In this document: positions 7,876 through 17,100 of the stretch, piece by piece
Layout of the letters: each line of letters opens with the position of its first letter
Numbering within the stretch: position 1 is the first letter of the stretch
From: a virus
Length of the DNA: 23,821 nt
Reading direction: 5' to 3' (one strand)
IMG/VR virus record: IMGVR_UViG_3300046513_000093
Location: 1-23,821 of that record
Made by a program: the position numbers and the translations under genes
The notes under the pieces: generated by a model
What the model saw: the letters and a program-made list of their open reading frames with translations, nothing else
What the model was told of the DNA's origin: nothing
The model's database searches: none

Positions 7876-8213
7876 TGGCTGACACATTCACCTGGCGCCC
7901 TGATAAGTCGGCGCCGGGCACATTCACGGAGCGCATTCGTTCCGCCCAGTTCGGTCAAGGCTACAAGCAGCGCGCGGCGGACGGGATCAATAACGAAACC
8001 CAGTCATGGAACTTGACGTTTACCGGCGAGAAGGCGCGGATCGCCGCGATTCTGACGTTCCTCCGAGCGCTGAAGGGGTACAAGTCCTTCATCTGGGCAA
8101 CGCCGTTCGACGGCCCCCTTTTTTTCACATGTGACACCTTTTCCCCTACGGATCTGGGCGGCAAGGTGTGGTCACTGACTGCCACGTTCGAACAGACCTA
8201 CCAGGTGACCTGA
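7875..8213 (+). CDS. M: Minor tail protein M
   Basis: 112 residues, starting in a TAATG overlap with the tape measure gene; GGGAGGG precedes the ATG. The protein matches the lambda gpM/phage minor tail family in length and pattern: an N-terminal FTWRPDKSAPGTF segment, a central RSAQFGQGYKQRAADGIN motif, then SWNLTFTG, a helix (AAILTFLRALKGYKSFIW) and a final beta strand ending EQTYQVT. In lambda this protein is part of the tail tip and acts late in tip assembly. The neighbouring L, K, I and J homologues in the lambda order support the call. The stop codon overlaps the L start by one base (TGATG). Confidence 0.9.
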   Translation: MADTFTWRPDKSAPGTFTERIRSAQFGQGYKQRAADGINNETQSWNLTFTGEKARIAAILTFLRALKGYKSFIWATPFDGPLFFTCDTFSPTDLGGKVWSLTATFEQTYQVT

Positions 8214-8911
8214 TGGCTGAGAGCATTTACGAAGATGTCCAGAAGCTTGAGGCAGGTCAGTATGTTGAACTGTTTGAGCTGGACCTGAGCGCGATCGCCG
8301 GCGACATCTACTACTTCCACGGTTACACGAAGCTTGGCGGTATCACTTGGCAGGGCGTTGAGTACTCGCCCTGGCCGATAAAGGTCGACGGCATGGGCAT
8401 GACCGGGGAAGGGCAGCAGAGCAACCCGACACTGGCCGTAGGCAACGTCACCGGATTCATCACCGCTCTGTGTGCGACGTATCAGGATCTGGTCGACGCG
8501 AAGGTTGTTCGCCACCGGACGCTGGGACGTTACCTCGATGCCGTCAACTTCACAGAGGGAAACCCTGAAGCGAATCCGGACGAGCATTTCACGGATGACG
8601 TCTACACCATCGATCAGAAGCAAGCGGCAGACGCGTCGAACGCCACCTTCGTTCTCAAGTCTCCGCTGATTGCGACCGATCGCAAGCTGCCGGGACGCCA
8701 AATTGTTGCCAACTGCTGTCAGTGGTTGGTGATCGGCGGGTACCGGGGGGCCTACTGCGGCTACACCGGTTCGGCCTACTTCACCGACAAGGACGTTCCG
8801 ACTGACGACCCTGCCAAAGACATCTGCTCCGGCACTCTCCTTGGCTGCAAGCTGCGCTTTGGCGCGAACAACCCGCTCCGCTACGGCTCATATCCGAGCG
8901 CAGGGTACTGA
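8213..8911 (+). CDS. L: Minor tail protein L, Fe-S-type cysteine set
   Basis: 232 residues from the ATG at 8213, which overlaps the M stop by one base. An upstream GTG at 8168 lies within M and is rejected. Lambda gpL is a tail-tip protein whose C-terminal domain binds a 4Fe-4S cluster. Here the C-terminal third has NCCQW (Cys168, Cys169), GAYCGYTG (Cys182), DICSG (Cys205) and LLGCKLRFG (Cys212), so four ligands can be supplied in the expected order. The N-terminal part has the usual ELFELDLSAI and WQGVEYSPWPIKVDG strands. The protein ends with the conserved FGANNPLRYG segment and a short SYPSAGY tail. It is one of the surest calls in the window. Confidence 0.92.
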   Translation: MAESIYEDVQKLEAGQYVELFELDLSAIAGDIYYFHGYTKLGGITWQGVEYSPWPIKVDGMGMTGEGQQSNPTLAVGNVTGFITALCATYQDLVDAKVVRHRTLGRYLDAVNFTEGNPEANPDEHFTDDVYTIDQKQAADASNATFVLKSPLIATDRKLPGRQIVANCCQWLVIGGYRGAYCGYTGSAYFTDKDVPTDDPAKDICSGTLLGCKLRFGANNPLRYGSYPSAGY

Positions 8912-8919
8912 GGTGTTGG

Positions 8920-9684
8920 ATGAGGCTTTCGAAGGACACCATCAAAGCGATCTATGACCACGCCCGGGCTTCGTTTCCCCAAGAGTCCTGCGGATTAATC
9001 ATTCGCTCCGGTAGGGCGAACAAATATGTCCCGACCCCAAACTTCGCCGAGAAGCCGGAAGACGATTTCAAAATCAGTGCTGAATCATGGGCGCTTGCCG
9101 AAGACCAGGGCGAGATCATCGCCATCGTGCACAGCCATCCCGGACAGTCAGCGCGGCTCAGCCATGCAGATCGAGTATCGATGGAGGGAACTGGACTGCC
9201 TTGGCTGATCGTTGAAGTGCGTGAGGGTGAACCGGTCAGCCATCTGATACATGAGCCGAGTGGCTATCAGGCGCCATTGATAGGGCGCCCGTTCAGGCAT
9301 GGGGTTCTCGACTGCTACTCACTGGTGCGCGATTACTACCAGCGCGAGCTCAACATCACGCTACCGGAATACGACCGCGAAGATGGATGGTGGAACGAGG
9401 GGAAGGACCTTTACACCGACAATTTCGAGGGAGCCGGCTTCGTCAAAATTGGACAGGCAGATCTCCAGCAGGGCGATCTGATTCTGATGCAAGTGCGGTC
9501 ACCGGTCCCTAATCATGCAGGCATCTACCTTGCGGATGGCATGCTCAAGACCGAGCCTGATCACCATCCGGTGCCGGGTTCGATCCTGCATCACCTGTAC
9601 GGCCGTGACTCGAAGCGTGATGTGTACGGCGGGTACTGGACCGAAGCCACACGTCTGGTCCTCAGGCACAGGGAGTCAAGGTAA
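8920..9684 (+). CDS. K: Tail tip protein K: JAMM peptidase plus NlpC/P60 hydrolase
   Basis: 254 residues. The N-terminal half is a JAMM/MPN metal-binding domain: Glu22 (PQESCG), His71-x-His73-Pro, Ser81 and Asp84 form the zinc-site pattern. The C-terminal half is an NlpC/P60 cysteine peptidase: Cys132 in HGVLDCYSLVRDYY and His199 in PNHAGIYLADG are the catalytic pair, with a further His near 224-225 (ILHHLYGRD). Lambda gpK is a tail protein of this two-domain type, needed for tip assembly and probably for peptidoglycan passage. All key residues of both domains are present, so both may be active. It begins eight bases after the L stop. In lambda K overlaps I, whereas here two extra genes follow. 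Confidence 0.92.
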   Translation: MRLSKDTIKAIYDHARASFPQESCGLIIRSGRANKYVPTPNFAEKPEDDFKISAESWALAEDQGEIIAIVHSHPGQSARLSHADRVSMEGTGLPWLIVEVREGEPVSHLIHEPSGYQAPLIGRPFRHGVLDCYSLVRDYYQRELNITLPEYDREDGWWNEGKDLYTDNFEGAGFVKIGQADLQQGDLILMQVRSPVPNHAGIYLADGMLKTEPDHHPVPGSILHHLYGRDSKRDVYGGYWTEATRLVLRHRESR

Positions 9685-9699
9685 CGGCGGAAGGGGAAA

Positions 9700-9727
9700 T
9701 TTTGTGATGCTTCCGATTGGTGATAAC
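9700..9727 (+). promoter_or_regulatory. Possible promoter for the K-I cassette
   Basis: In the 69-base gap after K, TTTTGT (9700-9705) and GATAAC (9722-9727) are 16 bases apart, and TTGTGA with TAACTT is an alternative pairing. Both are weak matches to sigma-70 boxes, but the gap is more AT-rich than its surroundings and a terminator closes the cassette. This is a candidate only. Confidence 0.25.
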
Positions 9728-9753
9728 TTTTCACGATCAACAGGGAGTTATCC

Positions 9754-10089
9754 ATGCACAACGAATCACTTTCCTTCGGGGCGATCCTTCTCCTAGCCGT
9801 CGCTTTCGTTATCTATTTTGTGCCTACCATCGTTTCGCAGTGGAGGCTACATCATAACGCCACGGCAATTTTCATCTTAAACCTCGTCCTCGGATGGACC
9901 TTTCTGGGTTGGGTGGTAGCGTTGATCTGGTCGTTTTCAGCTGTGGCGAAGCCGGTTGCAGCGAAGCCCGCCGGACCTGTCAAGGATGACAAATACTCAG
10001 CACTTGAACGCCTCGGCAGTCTGAAAGATAAAGGGCTCATCAGCGACCAGGAATTCGACCAAGAGAAGGCGAAAATCCTTCAATCATGA
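9754..10089 (+). CDS. Superinfection immunity membrane protein with SHOCT tail
   Basis: 111 residues; AGGGAG precedes the ATG by a normal distance. The first two thirds have two membrane segments (about residues 8-29 and 37-61), with the Imm_superinfect-type signature between and in the second: RLHHNATAIFILNLVLGWT followed by GWVVALIW. T4 Imm, the named member of this idea, blocks DNA injection by a second phage. After an alanine/proline/lysine linker (residues 64-78) comes a SHOCT-like helix pair (ALERLGSLKDKGLISDQEF, residues 83-101), a short domain found at the ends of many bacterial and phage proteins. The gene lies between K and I, where lambda has none, and has its own spacing and ribosome site, so it is read as a moron. 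The exclusion function here is inferred from the family. Confidence 0.8.
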   Translation: MHNESLSFGAILLLAVAFVIYFVPTIVSQWRLHHNATAIFILNLVLGWTFLGWVVALIWSFSAVAKPVAAKPAGPVKDDKYSALERLGSLKDKGLISDQEFDQEKAKILQS

Positions 10090-10099
10090 GGAGGTATTG

Positions 10100-10450
10100 A
10101 TGCGAATTTTAATAGGGGCGCTTGCGGTTGCCCTGCTGGCGGGGTGCGTGTCCCCGACGATCAGCCAAATGCGAGACAAGGGCCCGGCAGCAACTTATAC
10201 GTCGGCGAAGTCAGAAGGCGATTTGTCTAAATGCGTGCTCTTTGCCTGGCAGGACACCAGCCTTGCTGGGAGTGCGCCGGCGGTGAGCATTCAGCCTGGC
10301 CGGGATGGCGGGACTACAGTGAGCACAGGAGGCAACGAGTATTTCGTTGACCTGAAAAGTGCCGGTTCAAAAACCTCAGCTCGGTATTACGAGGTCGGCG
10401 ACACATGGATATCAAGAAAGCTTCAGCCCGAGTTAAAGAGTTGCTTGTGA
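10100..10450 (+). CDS. Small phage lipoprotein, possible exclusion partner
   Basis: 116 residues from ATG 10100; GAGGAGG lies just upstream (a TTG at 10097 is one codon earlier and less likely). The N-terminus is a lipoprotein signal: basic Arg2, hydrophobic core, lipobox Leu-Ala-Gly-Cys with Cys16 as the acylated residue. Residue +2 is Val, not Asp, so sorting to the outer membrane is expected. The mature part is small, with two further cysteines (SKCVLFAW and the C-terminal SCL), which may form a disulfide in the periplasm. I do not recognise the family. It begins 10 bases after the superinfection immunity gene, and phage lipoproteins such as Cor act by blocking receptors, so a joint exclusion role is a reasonable inference. 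Confidence 0.75.
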   Translation: MRILIGALAVALLAGCVSPTISQMRDKGPAATYTSAKSEGDLSKCVLFAWQDTSLAGSAPAVSIQPGRDGGTTVSTGGNEYFVDLKSAGSKTSARYYEVGDTWISRKLQPELKSCL

Positions 10451-10470
10451 GAAGCTGACCAACAAACACA

Positions 10471-10493
10471 AACCCGCTACGGCGGGTTTTTTT
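10471..10493 (+). terminator. Intrinsic terminator closing the K-I cassette
   Basis: AACCCGC, loop TACG, GCGGGTT followed by a seven-T run (10487-10493): a perfect 7-bp stem extended by one A-T pair. This is the clearest intrinsic terminator in the late region, yet it stands between lipoprotein and I, upstream of essential tail genes, so late transcription must read through it. Confidence 0.85.
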
Positions 10494-10506
10494 ACGGGTG
10501 GGGAAA

Positions 10507-11133
10507 ATGGCTGAACGACTTCGGACCGTTAGGCTTTACGGAAAACTTGGCGCCAGATTCGGCCGCGTACACCACATCGCCGTTAGTTCAGCAGCAGAGG
10601 CTGTTCGCGCACTTGGCGTTCTACACAAAGGATTCAACGAATTCTTGTTAACGTCCAAAGATATGGGTCTGGATTTCGCAGTTTTCTATGGCCGCCGAAA
10701 CCTCAGTCAAGGCGAACTGCGAGATCCTCCCAGCCACAACGACATCCGTATAGCTCCGGTAGTGCAAGGGAGCAAGAGCGGCGGAGGGCTGCAAACTGTA
10801 ATCGGCGTCGTATTGATCGCTGTAGCAAGTTATTTCTCGGGTGGCTTGGCTGCAGGAGGTGCCACCTTGTACGGCTCTGCGGCGGGGGCTGCGGCTTGGA
10901 CGGTAGTGGGCGCGGTCGGCTTTTCTCTCGCCATCGGCGGCATTGCTCAGATGATTACGGGCACCCAAACAGGCATCGACAGCAGCGAAGCCGCGGACAA
11001 CCAGCCGAGTTACAACTTCTCAGGCATCAAGAACACCGTCACCCAAGGCAACCCGGTACCGCTGTGCTACGGCGAGATGACCGTGGGTTCCGCCATGATT
11101 TCACTGGGCATCGTCGCCGAAGACGAACAGTAA
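10507..11133 (+). CDS. I: Tail assembly protein I
   Basis: 208 residues from ATG 10507. A GTG at 10498 would add three residues, but GGTGGGG just ahead of 10507 reads better as the ribosome site. Lambda gpI is a tail-tip assembly protein with a small ubiquitin-like N-terminal domain and a glycine-rich hydrophobic middle. The same pattern is seen: RTVRLYGKLGARFGR at residues 6-20, a SHNDIRIAPVVQGSKSGGG junction near 75-95, then long hydrophobic Gly/Ala segments (VIGVVLIAVASYFSGGLAAG and beyond) and the C-terminal IKNTVTQGNPVPLCYGE and GSAMISLGI motifs shared by this family. J follows ten bases later. Assigned by pattern and by order K-I-J. Confidence 0.9.
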   Translation: MAERLRTVRLYGKLGARFGRVHHIAVSSAAEAVRALGVLHKGFNEFLLTSKDMGLDFAVFYGRRNLSQGELRDPPSHNDIRIAPVVQGSKSGGGLQTVIGVVLIAVASYFSGGLAAGGATLYGSAAGAAAWTVVGAVGFSLAIGGIAQMITGTQTGIDSSEAADNQPSYNFSGIKNTVTQGNPVPLCYGEMTVGSAMISLGIVAEDEQ

Positions 11134-11143
11134 GGGCTTTCCA

Positions 11144-14100
11144 ATGACCGACACCATCGTTCGCGGCTCCAAAGGCAGCGAAAGCAGCCACACGCCTGTA
11201 GAAAGCCCGGACAGCCTGATCAACACCAGTTACGCGAACATTCTGGACGCCATCAGCGAGGGGCCAATCGTCGGCCTGGTCAACGGCGCTCGGTCCATTT
11301 ATCTGGACGAGACACCGATTCAAGGCACCGATGGGTCCATGAATTTCACCGGCGTTACCTGGGAGCAGCGGTTCGGCGAGCACGATCAGGATTACATCAC
11401 CGGCTTTCCGTCTGTAGAGACCGAACACGCGGTCGGCGTTGAGCTGAAAGCGTCGCAGCCATGGACCCAGAGCCTGAGCAACCTGCAGTTGTCTGGCGCT
11501 CGTCTGCGCCTTGGGGCGTCGGCCCTGTATCAGCAGAACAGCGACGGCGATACCACCGGTTTCACGGTGAACTATGTCGTCGAGCTTTCCACGGACGGCT
11601 CGGACTATGTGCCGATCATCACCACTGCGTTCAACGGCAAGACCACCACCGGCTATCAGCGCTCGCACCGAATCGATCTTCCAGCGGCTGAAGAAGGTTG
11701 GTCTATCCGCGTCCGCCGCACGACGCCTGACTACACCGATGCCAAGATCGGCGACACCACGACGGTGGTCAGCTACACCGAAGTCATCGACGCCAAGCTG
11801 CAATATCCCTACACCGCTTTGGTTGGGATCAAGATCGATGCGAGCCAGTTTTCGAACATTCCTGAGCGCGCTTTCCGCATCAAAGGCCGCATCATCCAAG
11901 TGCCGAGCAACTACACCCCAGAGTCGCGCACCTATTCGGGCACTTGGGATGGCACGTTCAAACTGGCTTGGACCGACAACCCCGCGTGGATCTACCGCGA
12001 CATCATCATCAATGATCGCTACGGTCTGGGCCGCTTCATCAGCAGCGACAACGTCGACAAGTGGGAGCTCTACCAGATCGCGCAGTACTGCGATGCGATG
12101 GTCTCGGACGGTAAGGGCGGGCAGGAGCCTCGTTTCACCTGCAACCTGTACTTGCAGTCGCGCGCCGATGCGCTCCAGGTACTGCAAGATCTGGCCAGTA
12201 TCTTTCGCGGCATGGCCTATTACGCTGGGAGTGAAGTAGTCGCGTCCGCTGATATGCCAAACGACCCGGTGTACACCTACACCAATGCCAACGTCATCGA
12301 AGGCTATTTCAGCCGCCCAGGCTCGTCCGGATCCACTCGTTTCAGCGTTGCGAAAGTCAGCTGGACCGATCGCGACGACTTCGGCGCACAGAAAGTCGAG
12401 TATGTGCCGAACACAAAGGCCATCGCTCGCTACGGCATTCGCGAGACTGAAATCACGGCGTTCGGCTGCGTGTCGCAAGGCCAGGCCCAGCGTCTCGGTC
12501 ATTACACGCTGCTGACCAACCAGTTGGAAACCGGCACCATTCAGTTCAGTGTCGGGCTGGATGGAGTGCTCGCGCGCCCAGGCCAGATCATCCGTGTTGC
12601 AGACCAGCACTACGCGGGCAAGCCCATCGGCGGCCGAGTCAAGGCTTCGACCACGAACAGCGTCACTGTTGACGATGACCTCACCGTCGCCGCCGGCGGT
12701 ACTCTGGTTGTCATCCAGCCGAACGGTACGGCTCAGACTCGCGTCATCAAAACCGTTGCGGGCCGCGTGATCACGGTCACCGAAAATTTCAGCGCTGCTC
12801 CAGTCACCGAGTCGGTCTACGCGATCGAGACCGCAGAGGTCGTGCCTGAAACCTATCGCATCCTGACCATCACCGAGAACTTCGGGGACGACAAGCTTCA
12901 ATACGACGTGGTCGCGGTTCAGCACAACGCGAGCAAATTTGCCGCCATCGACAGCGGTGCGCAGATCGTCACGCCTCCAACCACCACGCTTCCGGGCGCG
13001 GTGCAGGCAATGCCTACCAATATCCAGCTCTCGACCTATGAGGCCGTGAAGCAGGGCCTGACGATCGCAACCATGCGCATTACGTGGGAGCCTGCACGCA
13101 GCGCACAGAGCTATCAGGTCTGGTGGAAGAAAGATTCGGGCGACTGGGTCTATGCCGGTATCACTTACACGTCATCGATTGAGGTGTCGGGCATTTACTC
13201 CGGCACCTACACGGCTCGGGTTTCGGCTGTTGGCGTGAATGGCAACTCGTCCCTGTGGGCGTATTCCGAACCTACTCTGCTGAACGGCAAGGAAGGTCTG
13301 CCGCCTGCGATCACATCGCTGACCACCGAGAGTCTTATTTTCGGCATCGGTCTGAAATGGACCTTTCCGCCTGACGCGGAAGACACCCAGCGTACAGAGC
13401 TGTGGTACAGCCAGGCGCCTGATCTGGCGACGGCTATTAAGCTTGCCGATCTGGCTTACCCGCAATCCGACTACACCATGCAGGGCCTGCGCGCGGGTCA
13501 GTCGTTCTTTTTCTGGGCGCGCCTCGTCGACCGCACCGGCAACCTCGGTCCGTGGTTCCCGCAAGCACCCACTGTCGTGAACGGCCAGGCCAGCGCCGAT
13601 GCCGATGACATCCTCGACTACCTCACCGGCGAGATCACCGAAAGCCAGCTGGGTCAGGAACTGCTGGGGGAAATTGGCAAGATCGGCGGCGACGGGCCGG
13701 GCTCGGTTAATGAACGCCTCGACCAGGTGAAAACCGATCTCGGAGACCAGATCACCGACGTCAACAACACCGTGACCGAGGTGCAGACTGAGCTGCAAGC
13801 GCAGATCGATCAGATCGCGGATCTGGCTGACTCGATGCCGTACAAGCCAGACGACACTTACACCACCGGGCAATCCACCCTTGGCGAAGACGGGTTTTTG
13901 TATCAGGCGACACAGAACGTACCGAAAAACACGCCACCGCCGAACACTGCCTACTGGCTCAATGTCGGTCAGGCGGTGCAGACAGCAAACGGCCTGGCCG
14001 CGCGCGTCACCACCGCTGAAACCAAGATCACCAACATCGAGGGCGTCACCACCGCGCAGGCGAACCAGATTACGGGCCTGCAAACGAGCTTGACCACCAC

Positions 14101-17100
14101 CAACGGCAATGTCACTGCGGCGCAAAACGCAGCGAATGCGGCGAACACTTTGGCAGGCGGAAAGGGCAAGGTCATGGTGCAGTCGGCAACGCCTGCCGCT
14201 GCCGATCAGTTGGCTCAAAATCTGTGGATCGACACGACCAATAATGCGAACACGCCCAAGCGCTGGACGGGCAGCGCATGGCAGGCCGTAACAGATAAGG
14301 CCGCTACCGATGCCGCTACCGCCGCCGCGAACGCCCTGGCATTGGCCCAGACCAAAGCGGACGCCTCGGCGGTGCAGAGTCTCACTACCCGCGTAACAGC
14401 GGCCGAGGGCTCGATCAGCAGCCAAGGTACGGCAATCACCGGCCTGAACAACAGCCTGACGACCACCAATCAGAACGTTACCGCTGCGCAGAACGCAGCA
14501 AATGCGGCAAACACGCTGGCGGGCGGGAAGGGCAAGGTTATCGTTCAGTCGGCGGCGCCGGCGGCTGCCGATCAGTTGGCCCAGAACCTCTGGATCGACA
14601 TCACCAACAACGCGAACACCCCAAAACGCTGGACCGGGAGCAAGTGGGACGCGGTTACAGACAAGGCGGCGACGGATGCTGCTGCGGCTGCTGCAAGCGC
14701 TCTGGCGCAGGTGGCGACCAAGGCTGAAGCCTCGACTGTTCAGGCGCTCCAGAACACTGTCACGCAGCAAGGCACCGACCTGACGGCGGCAGGCAGCGCG
14801 ATCATCGCGATCAATGCCAATATTGCGACCGCTGGCGCTCAGAACCTTTTGTATAACCCGTCATTCGACCGCGATGCCGTAAATGGATTCCCTGACGGGT
14901 GGGGAGGGAATACTGCAGGCGGCGCAGCTCGAACCTACAGCAAGGTGCCTTCGACTATTGATCCGTCTGGAACCGCCTTGCGCTACGACATGACGGGCCT
15001 GACATCTTCTGCCGCCAACTATTGCGGGCTGTACCTGATCGCCGCGAAACAGCCAGCTTTTTCGCCGTCTCAGTCGGCGGCTGGCTCCGTATACGTCAAA
15101 GCTACGGCAGGCCTGCGCTTGAGCCTTGCGCTTGAGTTTTGGGATGCGGGAACTGTCGACCTTCTGTTGCGCACCGCTTTTGTTACCATCGTGGCTACTG
15201 GCGATTGGCAGCGGATTACTTGTATCTCCCCATCTCCAGCCGGCACGGCATCGGCGCAGATGCTTATGCGTTTTCAAGGGACTGCCGCGCTCGCAAGCGG
15301 GTTCGTAGAGGTGGACAGAGCACAGCTGCAAAACTCCACGGTCGTGACCGGATGGCAAGATAACGGACAGCTTTCCGCTCTTGACATAGCCGCACAAGCC
15401 GCAGCAACCACCGCCCTGACCGCGCGAGTAACCCAGACCGAAACCGGACTGACGAGCGTGAGCGGTCAGATCACTCAGCTGACCAACTCTATAGGTGGTA
15501 ACGGAACAAACCTCATCCCTGCTGAGTACTCGTCGTTCACAAAAAATGTTCCGGTTATGGCAAAAGCAGCGCAGCTGACTCTGACAGCTGAGGCCGACGC
15601 CGCCGCCTATACCGGATATTTGCTGCGCGCAAGCAACAACCCGTCATCGACAGGGTATTTGTACCTCGGGAGCACCATCACCGACTACAACTTGCGGCTG
15701 GACCCAAGCGGCAAGTACATCGCCTCTTTTTGGGCAAAAGGGAGCGTGGCGCACCCGGTGGCTGTTCGACTCAAGTATCTCAACTCCGCAGGGGCATCGG
15801 CTGAATTAGAGGTTGGAGTGGTCAACGTCACTACCACGCTTATTCGCTACAGCGTGGCATTCACTGTTCCTGCGGCTGTGGTCGGACGATCTGTGCTTTT
15901 GCTTTTTACGCAGAATGTCGCAGCGGTGGGGGATACGTGGTTTGACGGCTTCATGATGGAAGGGCAGGTGGGGGCGTCAACTTCCCCTAGCGCTTATGTG
16001 CCCGGGTCATCTTCGAGGCAGGCGGCTGCAACCTCTGAGGCAATTGACGCTTTGTCCTCAACTGTCACCCAGCAAGGAACCACTCTTACCAGCGTCGGAA
16101 CGCGGACCACTACCCTGGAAAACGCTGTCAACAGCACGACCAGCGGGCTGGCGACGAAGGCAAGTGCTTCGTCCGTTGATACGCTTACTAACCGTGTGAC
16201 CGCTGCCGAGGGCAACATCACCAGCACGTCTGGCGCTGTAACCCAGCTGCAAAATAGCATTAACGCTATTGGTGGTTCCGGCTCCAATATCCTGCCGGTT
16301 GAGTTCACGACATTCGGCGCGACTCTTCCAGCGATGGCGTCAGGTAGTGGTGCGGTACTGAGCGCGGTAGCGCTGGCAACCTCAACAGGCGGGTACTTGC
16401 TGAAAGCAGGCGTAGCAAGCTCGGCGACTGGGTACCTGTACCTCGGAACCTCAACCACTGACTACAACCTGAGATTGAAAACGAACGGGAAATATATCCT
16501 GTCGTTCTGGGCGTATGGATCTGTCGCGCACAGCGTTGGACTACGCCTGAAGTACGTGACAGCGGCTGGCGGAACCACTGAGGTTGAAGTGGGCCAGCAA
16601 GCCATTACCACGACATTGACGCGATACAGCGTGGCGTTCACTGCGCCTGCCGCCTTGGTTGACCGCTGCGTGATCGTGATCTTCCCCAACCGCACTGCGG
16701 CTGTGGCAGACACGTTCTTTGACGGTTTCATGTTGGAAACCCAGATCGGCAACGCGACCGCTGCTAGTGACTTTGTACCAGGACAGGCTGCTCGCCAGCT
16801 CTCGGCGCAATCGACGGCGTTGAGTTCGCTCAGCTCCACCGTTACCCAGATCGGCAATACGCAAACTGCTCAGGCGCAGTCGCTAACCCAGTTGCAAAGC
16901 ACAGTGGGCGGCCACACCTCGCAGATTTCGCAACTGGCCACAACTACAGCGGACTCAGCGGGCAAGATCGCGGCCACTTACTCGCTGAAGCTGGCGCTGG
17001 CGCAGAACGGCTTGCAGTACGTCGCAGGCTTCGGGGTCAGCCTGGATAACAGTTCGGGAGTTGTTCAGTCGCAATTCGTGGTCGCGGCTGACCGGTTTGC

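Noticed and set aside
11039-12925. Long minus-strand open frame (628 codons) opposite the start of J
   Set aside because: It mirrors codon structure of J in high-GC DNA, has no ribosome site or recognisable motif, and overlaps both I and J.
13172-14770. Long minus-strand open frame (532 codons) opposite the J middle
   Set aside because: It is antisense to FnIII-like and repeat modules; its own repeats only reflect the J duplication.
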